Shown here in pieces: positions 1 through 7,229 of a DNA stretch of 25,771 nt. The stretch comes from a virus: the IMG/VR virus record IMGVR_UViG_3300027754_004706, positions 1-25,771 of that record; one strand, written 5' to 3'. The stretch's first letter is position 1, and each line of letters opens with the position of its first letter. A program made the position numbers and the translations under genes. Under the pieces are notes generated by a model. The model made no database searches, was not told the DNA's origin, and saw only the letters and a list, made by a program, of their open reading frames with translations.

Positions 1-28
1 TATGTTCCGATATATAAAGTTTATTTTA

Positions 29-36
29 TACTTTTG
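29..36 (+). promoter_or_regulatory. Bacteroidota-type -7 promoter box (TACTTTTG)
   Basis: TACTTTTG fits the Bacteroidota primary sigma consensus TAnnTTTG and ends 16 bases before the ATG at 53. It favours 53 over the earlier in-frame ATG at 2. No clear -33 element is visible because the window begins too close. Confidence 0.5.
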
Positions 37-52
37 TGAAAAATACTATAAC

Positions 53-241
53 ATGACTATAGAAGAAAAAATCGAATTAAACAAACAGATAAGAAAGTAT
101 GAAGGAACTAATAGTTTCGTTCTTTCGTTACAAAAGACTTTGAAAACAAGTAAGTATCTTTCTAAAGAAGAGCACAACGGAAGATCAATCAAAGTTCTTT
201 CTGAAAAACAATATGATGCAGCAAAATCGTCAATGGAATAA
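53..241 (+). CDS. Small hypothetical protein (62 aa)
   Basis: I do not recognise this protein. It is lysine- and glutamate-rich, with a predicted helical N-terminus (MTIEEKIELNKQIRKYEG) and no membrane segment or cysteine pair. An in-frame ATG exists at 2, but the 17 extra residues would be read across the TAnnTTTG promoter box at 29-36, so I place the start at 53. The next gene follows after 24 bases on the same strand. Small charged proteins of this kind are common in early regions of large phages, where some modify host functions; nothing here shows which. Confidence 0.6.
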   Translation: MTIEEKIELNKQIRKYEGTNSFVLSLQKTLKTSKYLSKEEHNGRSIKVLSEKQYDAAKSSME

Positions 242-265
242 AACATTTTAAACTTTTTTCGTATA

Positions 266-475
266 ATGACTATGGAAACATTGAATTATACAGAAGATAG
301 AAAGCATTTAGGAACGGTACATACACCTGGTTCCATAGACGAATATTACCATGTAAGAAGAAAATACGAAAGTAAAACTACTTTTAATTTCGTAGTTATC
401 AACAATACAAAGAGTGGTGTTAAAGAATATGAGATTACTGAAAATCAAATACCTAAAGACATCAATATATTATGA
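266..475 (+). CDS. Small hypothetical protein (69 aa), first gene of a coupled trio
   Basis: I do not recognise this protein. It is mixed alpha/beta in character, with a charged middle (YYHVRRKYESKTTFNF) and a beta-like stretch (FNFVVINNTKSG). A second in-frame Met lies two codons downstream and could be the true start. The stop overlaps the next start as ATGA (472-475), so translation of the next gene is probably coupled to this one. The DNA just upstream (TTTTTTCGTATAATG) is AT-rich without a clear promoter box. The gene shares a transcript with the cytidylyltransferase at 708, but that does not establish a function. Confidence 0.6.
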   Translation: MTMETLNYTEDRKHLGTVHTPGSIDEYYHVRRKYESKTTFNFVVINNTKSGVKEYEITENQIPKDINIL

Positions 476-711
476 TTTCACAAAGGGCCACAAACACTAA
501 TCTGTTCAGACAAAAAGAACAGCTTGGAATCTCCTACGTCTGGGAGACCAGAGAACATGTTGTTTTCGAGAAGTGTGAGAATGATGATATACTGAACGAC
601 TACTTTCTGATAGAGAACTTCTCAACAGGAGTAATAGAAGTAACCGACACGGATGGAAACCAATTCGACAAGACCGATCGAATACTAAATCTATTTTTAC
701 TAAACATATGA
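472..711 (+). CDS. Small hypothetical protein (79 aa), second gene of a coupled trio
   Basis: I do not recognise this protein. The sequence is acidic in its middle and C-terminal parts (ENDDILNDYFLIENF and EVTDTDGNQFDKTD), with no membrane segment or metal-binding motif. Both ends overlap neighbours by four bases in the ATGA arrangement, which implies coupled translation with the genes before and after it. The local DNA looks slightly less AT-rich than its neighbours, which may reflect a different history, but I have not computed composition. It may act with the downstream cytidylyltransferase; that rests only on gene order. Confidence 0.6.
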   Translation: MISQRATNTNLFRQKEQLGISYVWETREHVVFEKCENDDILNDYFLIENFSTGVIEVTDTDGNQFDKTDRILNLFLLNI

Positions 712-1127
712 AGACAGGATTCACTTGCTCTTGCTTTGATTTATTCCACGCAGGACACATAATGATGCTCAAAGAAGCAAAGTCGAAATGCGACTATCTT
801 ATAGTAGGACTTCAAACAGACCCGACTATTGACAGACCAGAAAAGAATAAACCAATACAAAGTGTTGTCGAAAGATTCATACAATTGGATTCATGTAAGT
901 ATGTAGACGAAGTTGTTGTTTATGCAACAGAAAAAGATCTATTGGATATTTTATACACATATCCTATAAATATAAGAGTTGTTGGTGATGAATATAAAGA
1001 CAAAGAGTTTACTGGTAAGAATTTAGAACATATTGAAATGTACTATAATAATAGAAGACATTCCTTCTCTACAACAGAGTTGCGCCAAAGAGTCATCGAA
1101 AGATATAAAAAAGAAAAAAAATCCTAA
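708..1127 (+). CDS. Cytidylyltransferase-family protein (glycerol-3-phosphate cytidylyltransferase-like)
   Basis: This is a nucleotidyltransferase of the HxGH superfamily. It has the CFDLFHAGH signature near residues 9-17 (TagD-type enzymes have TFDLLHWGH) and the C-terminal SFSTTELR motif matching the family's ISTT box. At 139 aa it is close to the usual length of TagD-like enzymes, which make CDP-glycerol or CDP-alcohols from CTP. Related folds include RfaE-type and NMN adenylyltransferases, so the substrate cannot be set from sequence alone. It starts within an ATGA overlap with the upstream gene, and its TAA overlaps the TAG of the convergent gene at 1124. No glycerophosphotransferase partner is present here, so its product may feed a modification encoded elsewhere. 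Confidence 0.85.
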   Translation: MKTGFTCSCFDLFHAGHIMMLKEAKSKCDYLIVGLQTDPTIDRPEKNKPIQSVVERFIQLDSCKYVDEVVVYATEKDLLDILYTYPINIRVVGDEYKDKEFTGKNLEHIEMYYNNRRHSFSTTELRQRVIERYKKEKKS

Positions 1128-1633
1128 ACAATCTTATTGAATATTAGTTTACAACTTAGGTTGTGAGCCAACTTTCTTATGAACTCTTCATTGGCTTTCG
1201 TCTTGTGTAGTAGCTTTGGTTTCTTCATAACTTCAAAAGAAGAATCTTCATTCATATAAATCAATCCTGCATAATCTGGTACTTCATCTACTGTAATCAA
1301 ATCCTTTGGTGTAACGAATGAAAAATAGTTTGGTAGTAGATATGTCAACTGTCCTTTTATAGTTCGTGTATACTTCTCATTTATTATGTGTGTGTGTTTT
1401 TCTTTTATAAAGTCTTTCTTGAAATCCGCTCTACTGGTTTTAATCTCGTATTCGTATATGTAATCCGACTTTGATATAGATATTACGTCGCACTCTTGAA
1501 GACCCATTCCTGTGAATCTGGTGGTTATCGGTGAATGTGATTTCTCGTATAGATACATACACATAGCGGACTCGATGTTTTTTGATTTGGAGTTGTCTCT
1601 CTTTATTTTATTTACTGATGATTTTCTACTCAT
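1124..1633 (-). CDS. Predicted PD-(D/E)XK-fold protein (MmcB-like)
   Basis: Residues 47-75 (ECDVISISKSDYIYEYEIKT, then SRADF) match the core of the PD-(D/E)XK nuclease fold: an Asp at 49 and a Glu-x-Lys at 63-65. From memory the pattern resembles the MmcB-type DNA repair family and related phage proteins, where an E(V/I)KxSxxDF stretch is followed by a 'VTPKDLI...EVPDYAGLIY' segment as seen here. The protein is lysine-rich at its N-terminus, compatible with nucleic acid binding. A role in DNA repair or cleavage is inference. It lies on the minus strand after the leader-bearing gene at 1668-2312, with a 34-base gap. Confidence 0.55.
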   Translation of the reverse strand: MSRKSSVNKIKRDNSKSKNIESAMCMYLYEKSHSPITTRFTGMGLQECDVISISKSDYIYEYEIKTSRADFKKDFIKEKHTHIINEKYTRTIKGQLTYLLPNYFSFVTPKDLITVDEVPDYAGLIYMNEDSSFEVMKKPKLLHKTKANEEFIRKLAHNLSCKLIFNKIV

Positions 1634-1667
1634 ATTGTATATATCGAAATTATTCGTATATAATAAG

Positions 1668-2312
1668 TTAGAATTTAGGAAGGCTCAATACCACTGCACG
1701 TTTTCTCCAAAGATCCAATATATCTGCTTTATCATCAAAGCTAATATCTTGTGAGTCCAAATATGCGTTTATTATCTCTGAAAATGGTTTGTGTTGTTTT
1801 TTTGCTCTGAAATACATACCTTGTAAATTTGCATCAATTTCCTTCTCTAACTTAAAGTACATTGATTTAGGTAAAGTTTTTGCAGAAATCATATCTCTGA
1901 TAAATCTATCATCATCCATCTTTTTATTGATATTTAAATTTTCACCTTCACCATGTGTTAGATGTTCAATTTCATGTCTAATAACATCTTTCAGATTCAT
2001 AGATATTTCTTCCCAAAAATTTGGAAGAAGATCTGGATTGACCTTAAAACGAACCTCGATATATTCACTAGTTGAATCTGCGCCACCATCAACATTTAAA
2101 CCTTCTTTATAATCATTTGAGAATAAAATATTTGCTACTATATCAATATATAAGTCTTTGTTTTCAAATGTTTCTTCAAACGTTGATTCTACTTTACCAG
2201 ATAAAAAATCACTCTTCCAGTATCTAAATATACTAGACGATATTTGATTGGTTATTTTATCATATCTTCCTTCATTTAAGGTAAAGCTTTCAAACATTTT
2301 TATATATTTCAT
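1668..2312 (-). CDS. Putative zinc metallopeptidase (HExxH) with capsid-type N-terminal leader
   Basis: The protein (214 aa) has a zincin-type HEIEH at residues 113-117. A downstream EKEIDANLQGMYFRAK stretch (about 156-171) could supply the third zinc ligand, as in small HExxH families with a later Glu. The N-terminus (MKYIKMFESFTLNE) resembles the capsid-targeting leader of T4 internal proteins (MKTYQEFIAE), ending in LNE, which fits the T4 prohead protease rule (I/L)xE. Two other genes in this window share this leader type. It could therefore be a protein packaged in the head and injected with DNA. Peptidase activity is a prediction from the motif only. An AT-rich TTAATATATA element lies just before the start. 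Confidence 0.65.
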   Translation of the reverse strand: MKYIKMFESFTLNEGRYDKITNQISSSIFRYWKSDFLSGKVESTFEETFENKDLYIDIVANILFSNDYKEGLNVDGGADSTSEYIEVRFKVNPDLLPNFWEEISMNLKDVIRHEIEHLTHGEGENLNINKKMDDDRFIRDMISAKTLPKSMYFKLEKEIDANLQGMYFRAKKQHKPFSEIINAYLDSQDISFDDKADILDLWRKRAVVLSLPKF

Positions 2313-2314
2313 TA

Positions 2315-2326
2315 ATTATATATTAA
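2315..2326 (-). promoter_or_regulatory. TTAATATATA-type start-proximal element
   Basis: TTAATATATAAT (minus strand) lies two bases before the ATG of the HExxH gene. The same 10-12 base element precedes five other genes here. It resembles the T4 late promoter box TATAAATA, but could also be an A/T-rich translation context. No TAnnTTTG box serves this gene. Confidence 0.4.
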
Positions 2327-2336
2327 AATAAAATAC

Positions 2337-2344
2337 TATCTTTG
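2337..2344 (+). promoter_or_regulatory. Bacteroidota-type -7 promoter box (TATCTTTG) for RNA ligase
   Basis: TATCTTTG followed by TATACT fits the TAnnTTTG consensus and lies 25 bases before the ATG at 2370. The short leader between them is A-rich and unstructured. Confidence 0.75.
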
Positions 2345-2369
2345 TATACTAAAACAACGACTAATAGAA

Positions 2370-3572
2370 ATGAAAAGATACTTATTATCATACAATGAAG
2401 CGGTTGCACTTACTTTAGGTGTTGGTGCTACATTCTACGAATCAAAATTCGTGGTTGAAGGATATGATATATCTATCTTCAATTATCGACTTGCACAATA
2501 CTCTGACTTCATAGGAAATTTTGAAATGAGAGGACTGACTTTCGTATTCAACGAAGATGGTTCTTTGTTTAACAGATACTTACTACTACATAAATTCTTT
2601 AACTTAAACCAAGTTGAAGAAACACAATACTCTCTTATAAAGGATTTAGGGATAAGATCAATCTATAACAAAGAAGACGGTTCTGTAGCGTCATTCGTAA
2701 GATTACCAAACGGTTCTGTTTTAGGTAAATCCAAAATGTCTTTTGACTCTGACCAAGCAGCCGGTATTAACAGATTGTATAAATCAAATGCTGATTTGAA
2801 AAGATTTGTAGACTGGTCTTTAGACAACGACTATGTCGCAGTATTTGAATACGTGGCACCAAATAACCGAATCGTTTTAAGATACTTTGACGAAGAATTG
2901 ATATTATTGAGATTAAGAGATAATAAAACTGGAGAATACTTAGATTTGTCTAAATTCTCTAAAGAAATAGGTTCTTTGAAAGTTGTACCATTCGATGTTG
3001 CTTCATTAGACGAGCTGGTTGAATTGTCTCATACTATAGAAGATAAAGAAGGATGGATCATAGAATTCTCCAACGGACTTTTCATAAAAGTCAAAACTGC
3101 CTGGTATGTTTCACTTCATGGTCTTCTAACAGATGATTTATACAGAGAACACCTTTTGGTTAGATATGTTTTGGACGAAAAGATAGACGACGTTCTTGGT
3201 CAAGTACCTGAAGAAGAAGTTGAGGCACACGCTAGAATCAAAAAGATAATAGCTGTTGTAAAACACGCGGTATCTGAAAAAGTTAAAGATATAAACAAAT
3301 CTTACGAATTGTTTATCGAAGGTGATGTAAAAGACTTGACCGGAGATTTAAGATTACAACTAATGAGAAAGACTTTTGCATTGAAATATAGAAATGAAAG
3401 AAACTTTGCATATGTTATGTCTTTGTCAAAAGGAAACGTGGATGTCTACGACCTGGCTAAAGACTGGGTTTCTGACCAAACAAAAAAGTTGATAATTGCT
3501 AGAGAATTTTTGAAAGAAAGAGATGCTTCTCTTTTCTTCGTAGATGTTGCGGAAGACGAAAACGAAGATTAA
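2370..3572 (+). CDS. rnlA: T4 RNA ligase 1-like ATP-dependent RNA ligase
   Basis: This 400-aa protein has the nucleotidyltransferase motifs of T4 Rnl1 in order. Motif I is KEDGS at 101-105, with K101 the expected AMP-accepting lysine. Motif IIIa is FEYVAP near 159-164, motif IV EGWIIEF near 227-233, and motif V FIKVKTAWY near 238-246, with K240 and K242. The N-terminal MRGLTF and HKFFNLN segments also match Rnl1 (ARG...F and HKFFN). A C-terminal helical domain of about 130 residues fits the tRNA-anticodon-loop-specific domain of Rnl1. In T4 this enzyme with Pnkp reseals tRNA cut by host anticodon nucleases; no Pnkp gene is in the window. A TATCTTTG promoter lies just upstream. Confidence 0.93.
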   Translation: MKRYLLSYNEAVALTLGVGATFYESKFVVEGYDISIFNYRLAQYSDFIGNFEMRGLTFVFNEDGSLFNRYLLLHKFFNLNQVEETQYSLIKDLGIRSIYNKEDGSVASFVRLPNGSVLGKSKMSFDSDQAAGINRLYKSNADLKRFVDWSLDNDYVAVFEYVAPNNRIVLRYFDEELILLRLRDNKTGEYLDLSKFSKEIGSLKVVPFDVASLDELVELSHTIEDKEGWIIEFSNGLFIKVKTAWYVSLHGLLTDDLYREHLLVRYVLDEKIDDVLGQVPEEEVEAHARIKKIIAVVKHAVSEKVKDINKSYELFIEGDVKDLTGDLRLQLMRKTFALKYRNERNFAYVMSLSKGNVDVYDLAKDWVSDQTKKLIIAREFLKERDASLFFVDVAEDENED

Positions 3573-3580
3573 TATATAGT
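3569..3580 (+). promoter_or_regulatory. TTAATATATA-type start-proximal element
   Basis: TTAATATATAGT overlaps the stop of the ligase gene and lies four bases before the ATG at 3585. It matches the element before five other genes and could let the small downstream genes be transcribed separately from the ligase. Confidence 0.35.
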
Positions 3581-3584
3581 ATAT

Positions 3585-3806
3585 ATGATCAAGATTGAAA
3601 AATATAGGTGCTCTCTTTGTGGTGAGTACCTTTACAAGACTGATGGTGGAGGACATGTTGTAGTTTTACAATGTTCTTCAGAAGAAGCAAAGTTTTGGAA
3701 CTTCGATAGAGGTACAAAAGAACAAGGCGACGCACATAATCACTTTCACAAATCTACGATGTCTATATCAAAAAAAGAATGGCAGAATGAAATTAAAAAA
3801 GTTTAG
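3585..3806 (+). CDS. Small putative zinc-binding protein (73 aa)
   Basis: A CSLCGEYLY knuckle at residues 9-17 gives a CxxC pair. A later Cys (about 30) and a His-rich stretch (DAHNHFHKS, about 49-57) could complete a zinc site of CCCH or CCHH type. No further homology is recognised. Small zinc-knuckle proteins are frequent in large phages and often bind nucleic acid or partner proteins. It follows the RNA ligase by 12 bases, and its end overlaps the next small gene by 20 bases, so the three probably share a message. Confidence 0.6.
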   Translation: MIKIEKYRCSLCGEYLYKTDGGGHVVVLQCSSEEAKFWNFDRGTKEQGDAHNHFHKSTMSISKKEWQNEIKKV

Positions 3807-3942
3807 TGTTATAAATAAAAAAAGAGGGAAAGTTCGTATAAAGAGATTTTCCGATGGTGAATCTGCCTGGACTCCTATATCAAATAAAAATAGTCCTGCA
3901 CCAGGATATGAAGTAAATATTAAAAAAGTATCAGATTTCTGA
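3787..3942 (+). CDS. Small basic hypothetical protein (51 aa)
   Basis: An open frame starting at the ATG at 3787 gives a 51-residue protein, strongly basic in its first half (MKLKKFSVINKKRGKVRIKR), followed by a Pro/Ser/Asn-rich part. It overlaps the end of the zinc-knuckle gene by 20 bases in another frame, a layout common here. Its last codons (KKVSDF) and stop lie inside the terminator hairpin at 3923-3950, so gene and terminator end together. I see no known family. The clean fit between stop and hairpin argues that it is real; RNA binding would suit its charge but is a guess. Confidence 0.5.
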   Translation: MKLKKFSVINKKRGKVRIKRFSDGESAWTPISNKNSPAPGYEVNIKKVSDF

Positions 3943-3950
3943 TACTTTTT
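3923..3950. terminator. Bidirectional Rho-independent terminator
   Basis: AAAAAGTATCAG - ATTT - CTGATACTTTTT is a perfect 12-bp stem with a 4-base loop, with A-runs and T-runs that work on both strands. It sits at the tail-to-tail end of the genes at 3787-3942 (+) and 3931-4710 (-) and encodes the last codons of both. Confidence 0.85.
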
Positions 3951-4710
3951 TATTTTTTAAATTGTATTTTAACCTATATAAAGTTCTTTCGGATATACCA
4001 AGAGTTTCCGATATTTCTTTGTTTTTAAGTCCTTTTGAGACTAAAGATAGTATCTGTTTATTTTTATCATATTCTAAAGTTGAATTTTTTTTACTTAACA
4101 TATAACTATTTTTATTTGACTTCCCACCAGCTATATTGGTTAAGCTATCTAACTTAGTTATAATAATATTTTCCAAAGTATATGCCTCAAGTTCGGTGAG
4201 TTCATTTTTAATTATTCTAATTATAGGTTCGCCACCATTATCGATTATTTCATTTATTAAATTTATCTTATTTGAGTTATTGTCATTTTTATTCAATTTA
4301 AGATGAGAAAATAATCTATCTCCTTTTCCTTTACCTATGTAAAATGGTTCATAGTCAAAATTGAATTTTTCACCGGAAATATCTAATACTATCTCATTAT
4401 CTAATTTTTTAAATGGGTTCATGTAAACATATACATAATTGATGAAAGATATTTCCGTGTCAGGTTTTTCTTCAACCGTGTCAGGTTTTTCTTTAACGGT
4501 GTCAGTATAGATATCATTTTCATAGTACATATCCAATCTTATTGGAACCTTCTCATTATTTATATCTACTATACTTATATTCAAGTATTCCATTAGACAT
4601 TCTTCTATAAACTCGGACATTGTTATATTTTCCGAATTAAATTTCTCATACTCCATTTTTTTCAAATAAACCGATTTTAATAATTGTCTGGATAATTTTA
4701 AATCTATCAT
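3931..4710 (-). CDS. GIY-YIG family endonuclease with C-terminal HTH (putative homing endonuclease)
   Basis: The GIY-YIG core is at residues 91-135: NYVYVYMNPFKK, then FYIGKGKGDRLFSHL, the LEM-3-like form with GKGxR. A downstream Glu near 174-180 and TNIAGG near 191-196 fit the rest of the domain. The C-terminus (218-249: LVSKGLKNKEISETLGISER) is a helix-turn-helix. The first 45 residues (LKLSRQLLKSVYLKKMEYEK, then MSEFIEECLMEYL) look like a ribbon-helix-helix unit. Between them, residues 69-85 repeat a seven-residue unit (DTVxEKP) from a 21-bp DNA repeat. It lies between small genes and dnaK, as expected of a free-standing mobile endonuclease. Recognition site and activity are unknown. Confidence 0.85.
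   Translation of the reverse strand: MIDLKLSRQLLKSVYLKKMEYEKFNSENITMSEFIEECLMEYLNISIVDINNEKVPIRLDMYYENDIYTDTVKEKPDTVEEKPDTEISFINYVYVYMNPFKKLDNEIVLDISGEKFNFDYEPFYIGKGKGDRLFSHLKLNKNDNNSNKINLINEIIDNGGEPIIRIIKNELTELEAYTLENIIITKLDSLTNIAGGKSNKNSYMLSKKNSTLEYDKNKQILSLVSKGLKNKEISETLGISERTLYRLKYNLKNKKVSEI
4455..4505. repeat. 21-bp tandem direct repeat, about 2.4 copies
   Basis: The 21-base unit (ccgtgtcaggtttttcttca plus a) occurs at 4455-4475 and 4476-4496 with one difference, then a partial copy at 4497-4505 with one mismatch. It lies in the linker of the GIY-YIG gene and encodes a DTVxEKP repeat. Slippage could change copy number in steps of seven residues without a frameshift. Confidence 0.9.
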
Positions 4711-4813
4711 AAACTTTCTATTATTTTTTCATATATATATATATTAAATTTTGGTGTCATAAAAAATTCTGGCACACAATTTGAAAGTGTAAAATAAAAA
4801 ATAAAAATAAAAT

Positions 4814-6706
4814 ATGAGCAAAAATGTAATTATCGGAATTGATCTTGGTACAACAAATTCTTGTGTTTCTGTTGTAGAAGGCGGTGAACCAGTTGTAATT
4901 TCTAACTCTGAAGGAAGAAGAACTACTCCTTCTATCGTATCGTTTACAGAAAACGACAGAAAAGTTGGTGATCCTGCAAAAAGACAAGCAGTGACGAATC
5001 CAAAAAACACAATCTACTCTATCAAAAGATTCATTGGGAAAGATTATTCAGCTTGTTCTGATGAAGCTAAAAGAGTTCCTTATGAAGTTAAAAAATCAAA
5101 AACTGGAAATGTTCCTGTAGTGAATATCGATGGTAGAGATTATACTCCACAAGAACTTTCTGCAATGATTCTTCAAAAAATGAAAAAGACTGCAGAAGAT
5201 TATTTAGGTCATGAAGTTACTAGAGCGGTTATCACAGTTCCTGCATACTTCGGTGACGCAGAAAGAACAGCTACTATCGAAGCAGGAGAAATTGCTGGTT
5301 TAAAAGTAGAAAGAATCATTAACGAACCAACTGCGGCAGCATTGGCTTATGGTTTAGATAAAAAGAACACAGACTCTAAAATCTTAGTATTTGACTGTGG
5401 TGGTGGAACTCATGACGTATCTGTATTAGAGATTGGTGATGGTGTATTCGAAGTTAAATCTACTGACGGTGATACTCACTTAGGAGGAGACGACTTTGAT
5501 AATGCAATCATCACTTGGATGTTAGACGAATTCAAATCAGAACACGCAATGGATCTTTCTAAAGATGCTATGGCTTTACAAAGATTGAAAGATGCTGCTG
5601 AGAAAGCTAAGATTGAATTATCTTCTACATCTGAATCAGAAATCAACTTACCTTACATCACTGCGAAAGATGGTATTCCTTTGCACTTTGTTAAGAAATT
5701 GACTAAGTCTAAATTTGACCAAATGACTTCTTCTTTAGTTGAAAGAGCAATTGCTTGTGCTAAGAGTGCTCTAAAAAATGCAGATTTAAAAACATCAGAC
5801 ATCGATGAAGTAATCTTAGTTGGTGGTTCTACAAGAATCCCTGCAGTACAAGAAGCTATTGAGAAATTCATCGGTAAGAAATCTAACAAATCAGTAAACC
5901 CTGATGAAGTTGTTGCATTAGGTGCTGCTATTCAAGGTGCTGTATTAAATGGAAGTATCACAGACGTTCTTTTATTAGACGTAACTCCTTTATCTTTAGG
6001 AATCGAAACAATGGGTGGTGTATTCACGAAACTTATTGAAGCGAATTGTACAATCCCAACAAGAAAAAGTGAGACTTTCTCTACTGCTTCTGATAGCCAA
6101 CCATCTGTAGAACTTCACGTTCTTCAAGGTGAAAGAGCAATGGCAAAAGACAATAGATCTTTAGGTAGATTTAATCTTGATGGTATTATGTCGGCACCAA
6201 GAGGAGTTCCGCAGATATCGGTGACTTTAGATATAGACGCAAATGGCATCTTGTCCGTTTCTGCACAGGACAAAGCAACTGGTAAAGAAAACAAAATCAG
6301 AATTGAAGGTGGGTCTCAACTTACAAAAGAAGAGATTGAGAAAATGAAAGCTGACGCTGAATTAAACGCAGAATCTGATAAAATCGAAAAAGAAAAAGTT
6401 GAAAAACTTAATCAGGCGGATACTCAAATCTTCCAAACTGAAAAACAAATGAAAGAATTTGACGAAAAACTTACAGAAGAAGATAAGTCTACATTAAAAA
6501 CAGACTTAGATGCATTAAGAGCTGCATATACTGAACAAGATATTTATAGAATCGATGCAACTTCTGAAAAGTTAAACGAAAGTTGGAACGCAATCAGTAC
6601 TAGATTGTATCAAGAAAGCTCTCAAGAACCTCAAAACGAAAGTACTAATACAGAACCTAGTGGTAATGGTGAAGTAGAAGATGCTGATTTCGAAGAAGTC
6701 AAATAA
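4814..6706 (+). CDS. dnaK: DnaK/Hsp70 molecular chaperone
   Basis: Full-length Hsp70 of 630 aa. The N-terminal ATPase has [12 protein letters not shown] (7-18), [25 protein letters not shown] (170-181) and VGGSTRIP. The interdomain linker [12 protein letters not shown] and the substrate domain follow, and the C-terminus ends DADFEEVK, the usual bacterial tail. From memory it resembles Bacteroidota DnaK in several stretches ([20 protein letters not shown]), suggesting capture from a host. In phosphate loop 2 the usual DLGGGTFD reads DCGGGTHD: C195 and H200 replace Leu and Phe, while D194, T199 and D201 remain. No dnaJ or grpE is in the window, so it would rely on host or distant co-chaperones. 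An A-rich leader precedes the ATG and a strong terminator follows, so it may be monocistronic. Confidence 0.98.
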   Translation: MSKNVIIGIDLGTTNSCVSVVEGGEPVVISNSEGRRTTPSIVSFTENDRKVGDPAKRQAVTNPKNTIYSIKRFIGKDYSACSDEAKRVPYEVKKSKTGNVPVVNIDGRDYTPQELSAMILQKMKKTAEDYLGHEVTRAVITVPAYFGDAERTATIEAGEIAGLKVERIINEPTAAALAYGLDKKNTDSKILVFDCGGGTHDVSVLEIGDGVFEVKSTDGDTHLGGDDFDNAIITWMLDEFKSEHAMDLSKDAMALQRLKDAAEKAKIELSSTSESEINLPYITAKDGIPLHFVKKLTKSKFDQMTSSLVERAIACAKSALKNADLKTSDIDEVILVGGSTRIPAVQEAIEKFIGKKSNKSVNPDEVVALGAAIQGAVLNGSITDVLLLDVTPLSLGIETMGGVFTKLIEANCTIPTRKSETFSTASDSQPSVELHVLQGERAMAKDNRSLGRFNLDGIMSAPRGVPQISVTLDIDANGILSVSAQDKATGKENKIRIEGGSQLTKEEIEKMKADAELNAESDKIEKEKVEKLNQADTQIFQTEKQMKEFDEKLTEEDKSTLKTDLDALRAAYTEQDIYRIDATSEKLNESWNAISTRLYQESSQEPQNESTNTEPSGNGEVEDADFEEVK

Positions 6707-6707
6707 T

Positions 6708-6742
6708 GAAAAAGTCGGATTTAATCCGACTTTTTCTTTTTA
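6708..6742 (+). terminator. Rho-independent terminator of dnaK
   Basis: GAAAAAGTCGGAT - TTA - ATCCGACTTTTTC forms a perfect 13-bp stem with a 3-base loop followed by a T-rich tail, starting two bases after the dnaK stop. Confidence 0.92.
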
Positions 6743-6784
6743 ACATTATTAGTTAGTTTAACTACTATAACAACTTCTTTTTTG

Positions 6785-6792
6785 TATCTTTG
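6785..6792 (+). promoter_or_regulatory. Bacteroidota-type -7 promoter box (TATCTTTG) for the Nudix operon
   Basis: TATCTTTG followed by TATATAAA lies 20 bases before the Nudix ATG at 6813 and just after the dnaK terminator, so it should drive the Nudix-LOG-M23 genes. Confidence 0.75.
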
Positions 6793-6812
6793 TATATAAA
6801 TATATACTATAT

Positions 6813-7205
6813 ATGATAGAAACAAAAAAGGCAAAATTAGCGGCCGTTGCACTTATCTTCAACAAAGATAGAACAAAACTTCTAGGAGTATCTCGAAAAG
6901 ACAATCATAAATTATTTGGATTACCTGGTGGTAAAGTAGATGTAGGTGAAAGTATGTCGGAAGGAGTTATCCGGGAAGTAAAAGAAGAAACAGGATTAAG
7001 TGTAAAATCTTCTGCTCCAATATTTTTAAGAGAAGATGGTGAATTCGTGGCCGCAGTTTATTTAGTAACTAACTATGAAGGTGAAGTTTCAACTAAAGAA
7101 TCCGGAGTAGTTGCTTGGATAACATTTGAAGATTTAAAACAAGGTGCATTCTCAGAATATAACACTAAGTTAGAACAACATTTAAAGTTCTTGAACATTA
7201 TATGA
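6813..7205 (+). CDS. Nudix hydrolase (MutT-like, 130 aa)
   Basis: A complete Nudix box, GX5EX7REUXEEXGU, is visible at about residues 40-62 (GKVDVGES, then REVKEETGL), preceded by the usual LPGG. The length of 130 aa is typical of single-domain MutT-type pyrophosphohydrolases, which split a nucleoside diphosphate linked to another group (oxidised dNTPs, NADH, ADP-ribose, capped RNA ends). The exact substrate cannot be read from sequence. It is the first gene behind a TATCTTTG promoter and is followed 24 bases later by a LOG-family gene, so both may process nucleotides or their breakdown products. T4 also encodes a Nudix enzyme (NudE) of uncertain role. Confidence 0.93.
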   Translation: MIETKKAKLAAVALIFNKDRTKLLGVSRKDNHKLFGLPGGKVDVGESMSEGVIREVKEETGLSVKSSAPIFLREDGEFVAAVYLVTNYEGEVSTKESGVVAWITFEDLKQGAFSEYNTKLEQHLKFLNII

Positions 7206-7229
7206 TGTATAAAAAATTAAATAAATGAA

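Noticed and set aside
2-52. Upstream extension of the first gene from the ATG at 2
   Set aside because: It would be translated through a TAnnTTTG promoter box at 29-36 and adds an unconvincing hydrophobic-aromatic stretch; the ATG at 53 fits better.
5653-5889. Minus-strand open frame inside dnaK
   Set aside because: Antisense shadow of a strongly conserved coding region, with no start signal or family match.
6858-6868. Minus-strand TATCTTTG inside the Nudix gene
   Set aside because: It lies within coding sequence and no minus-strand gene lies downstream of it.
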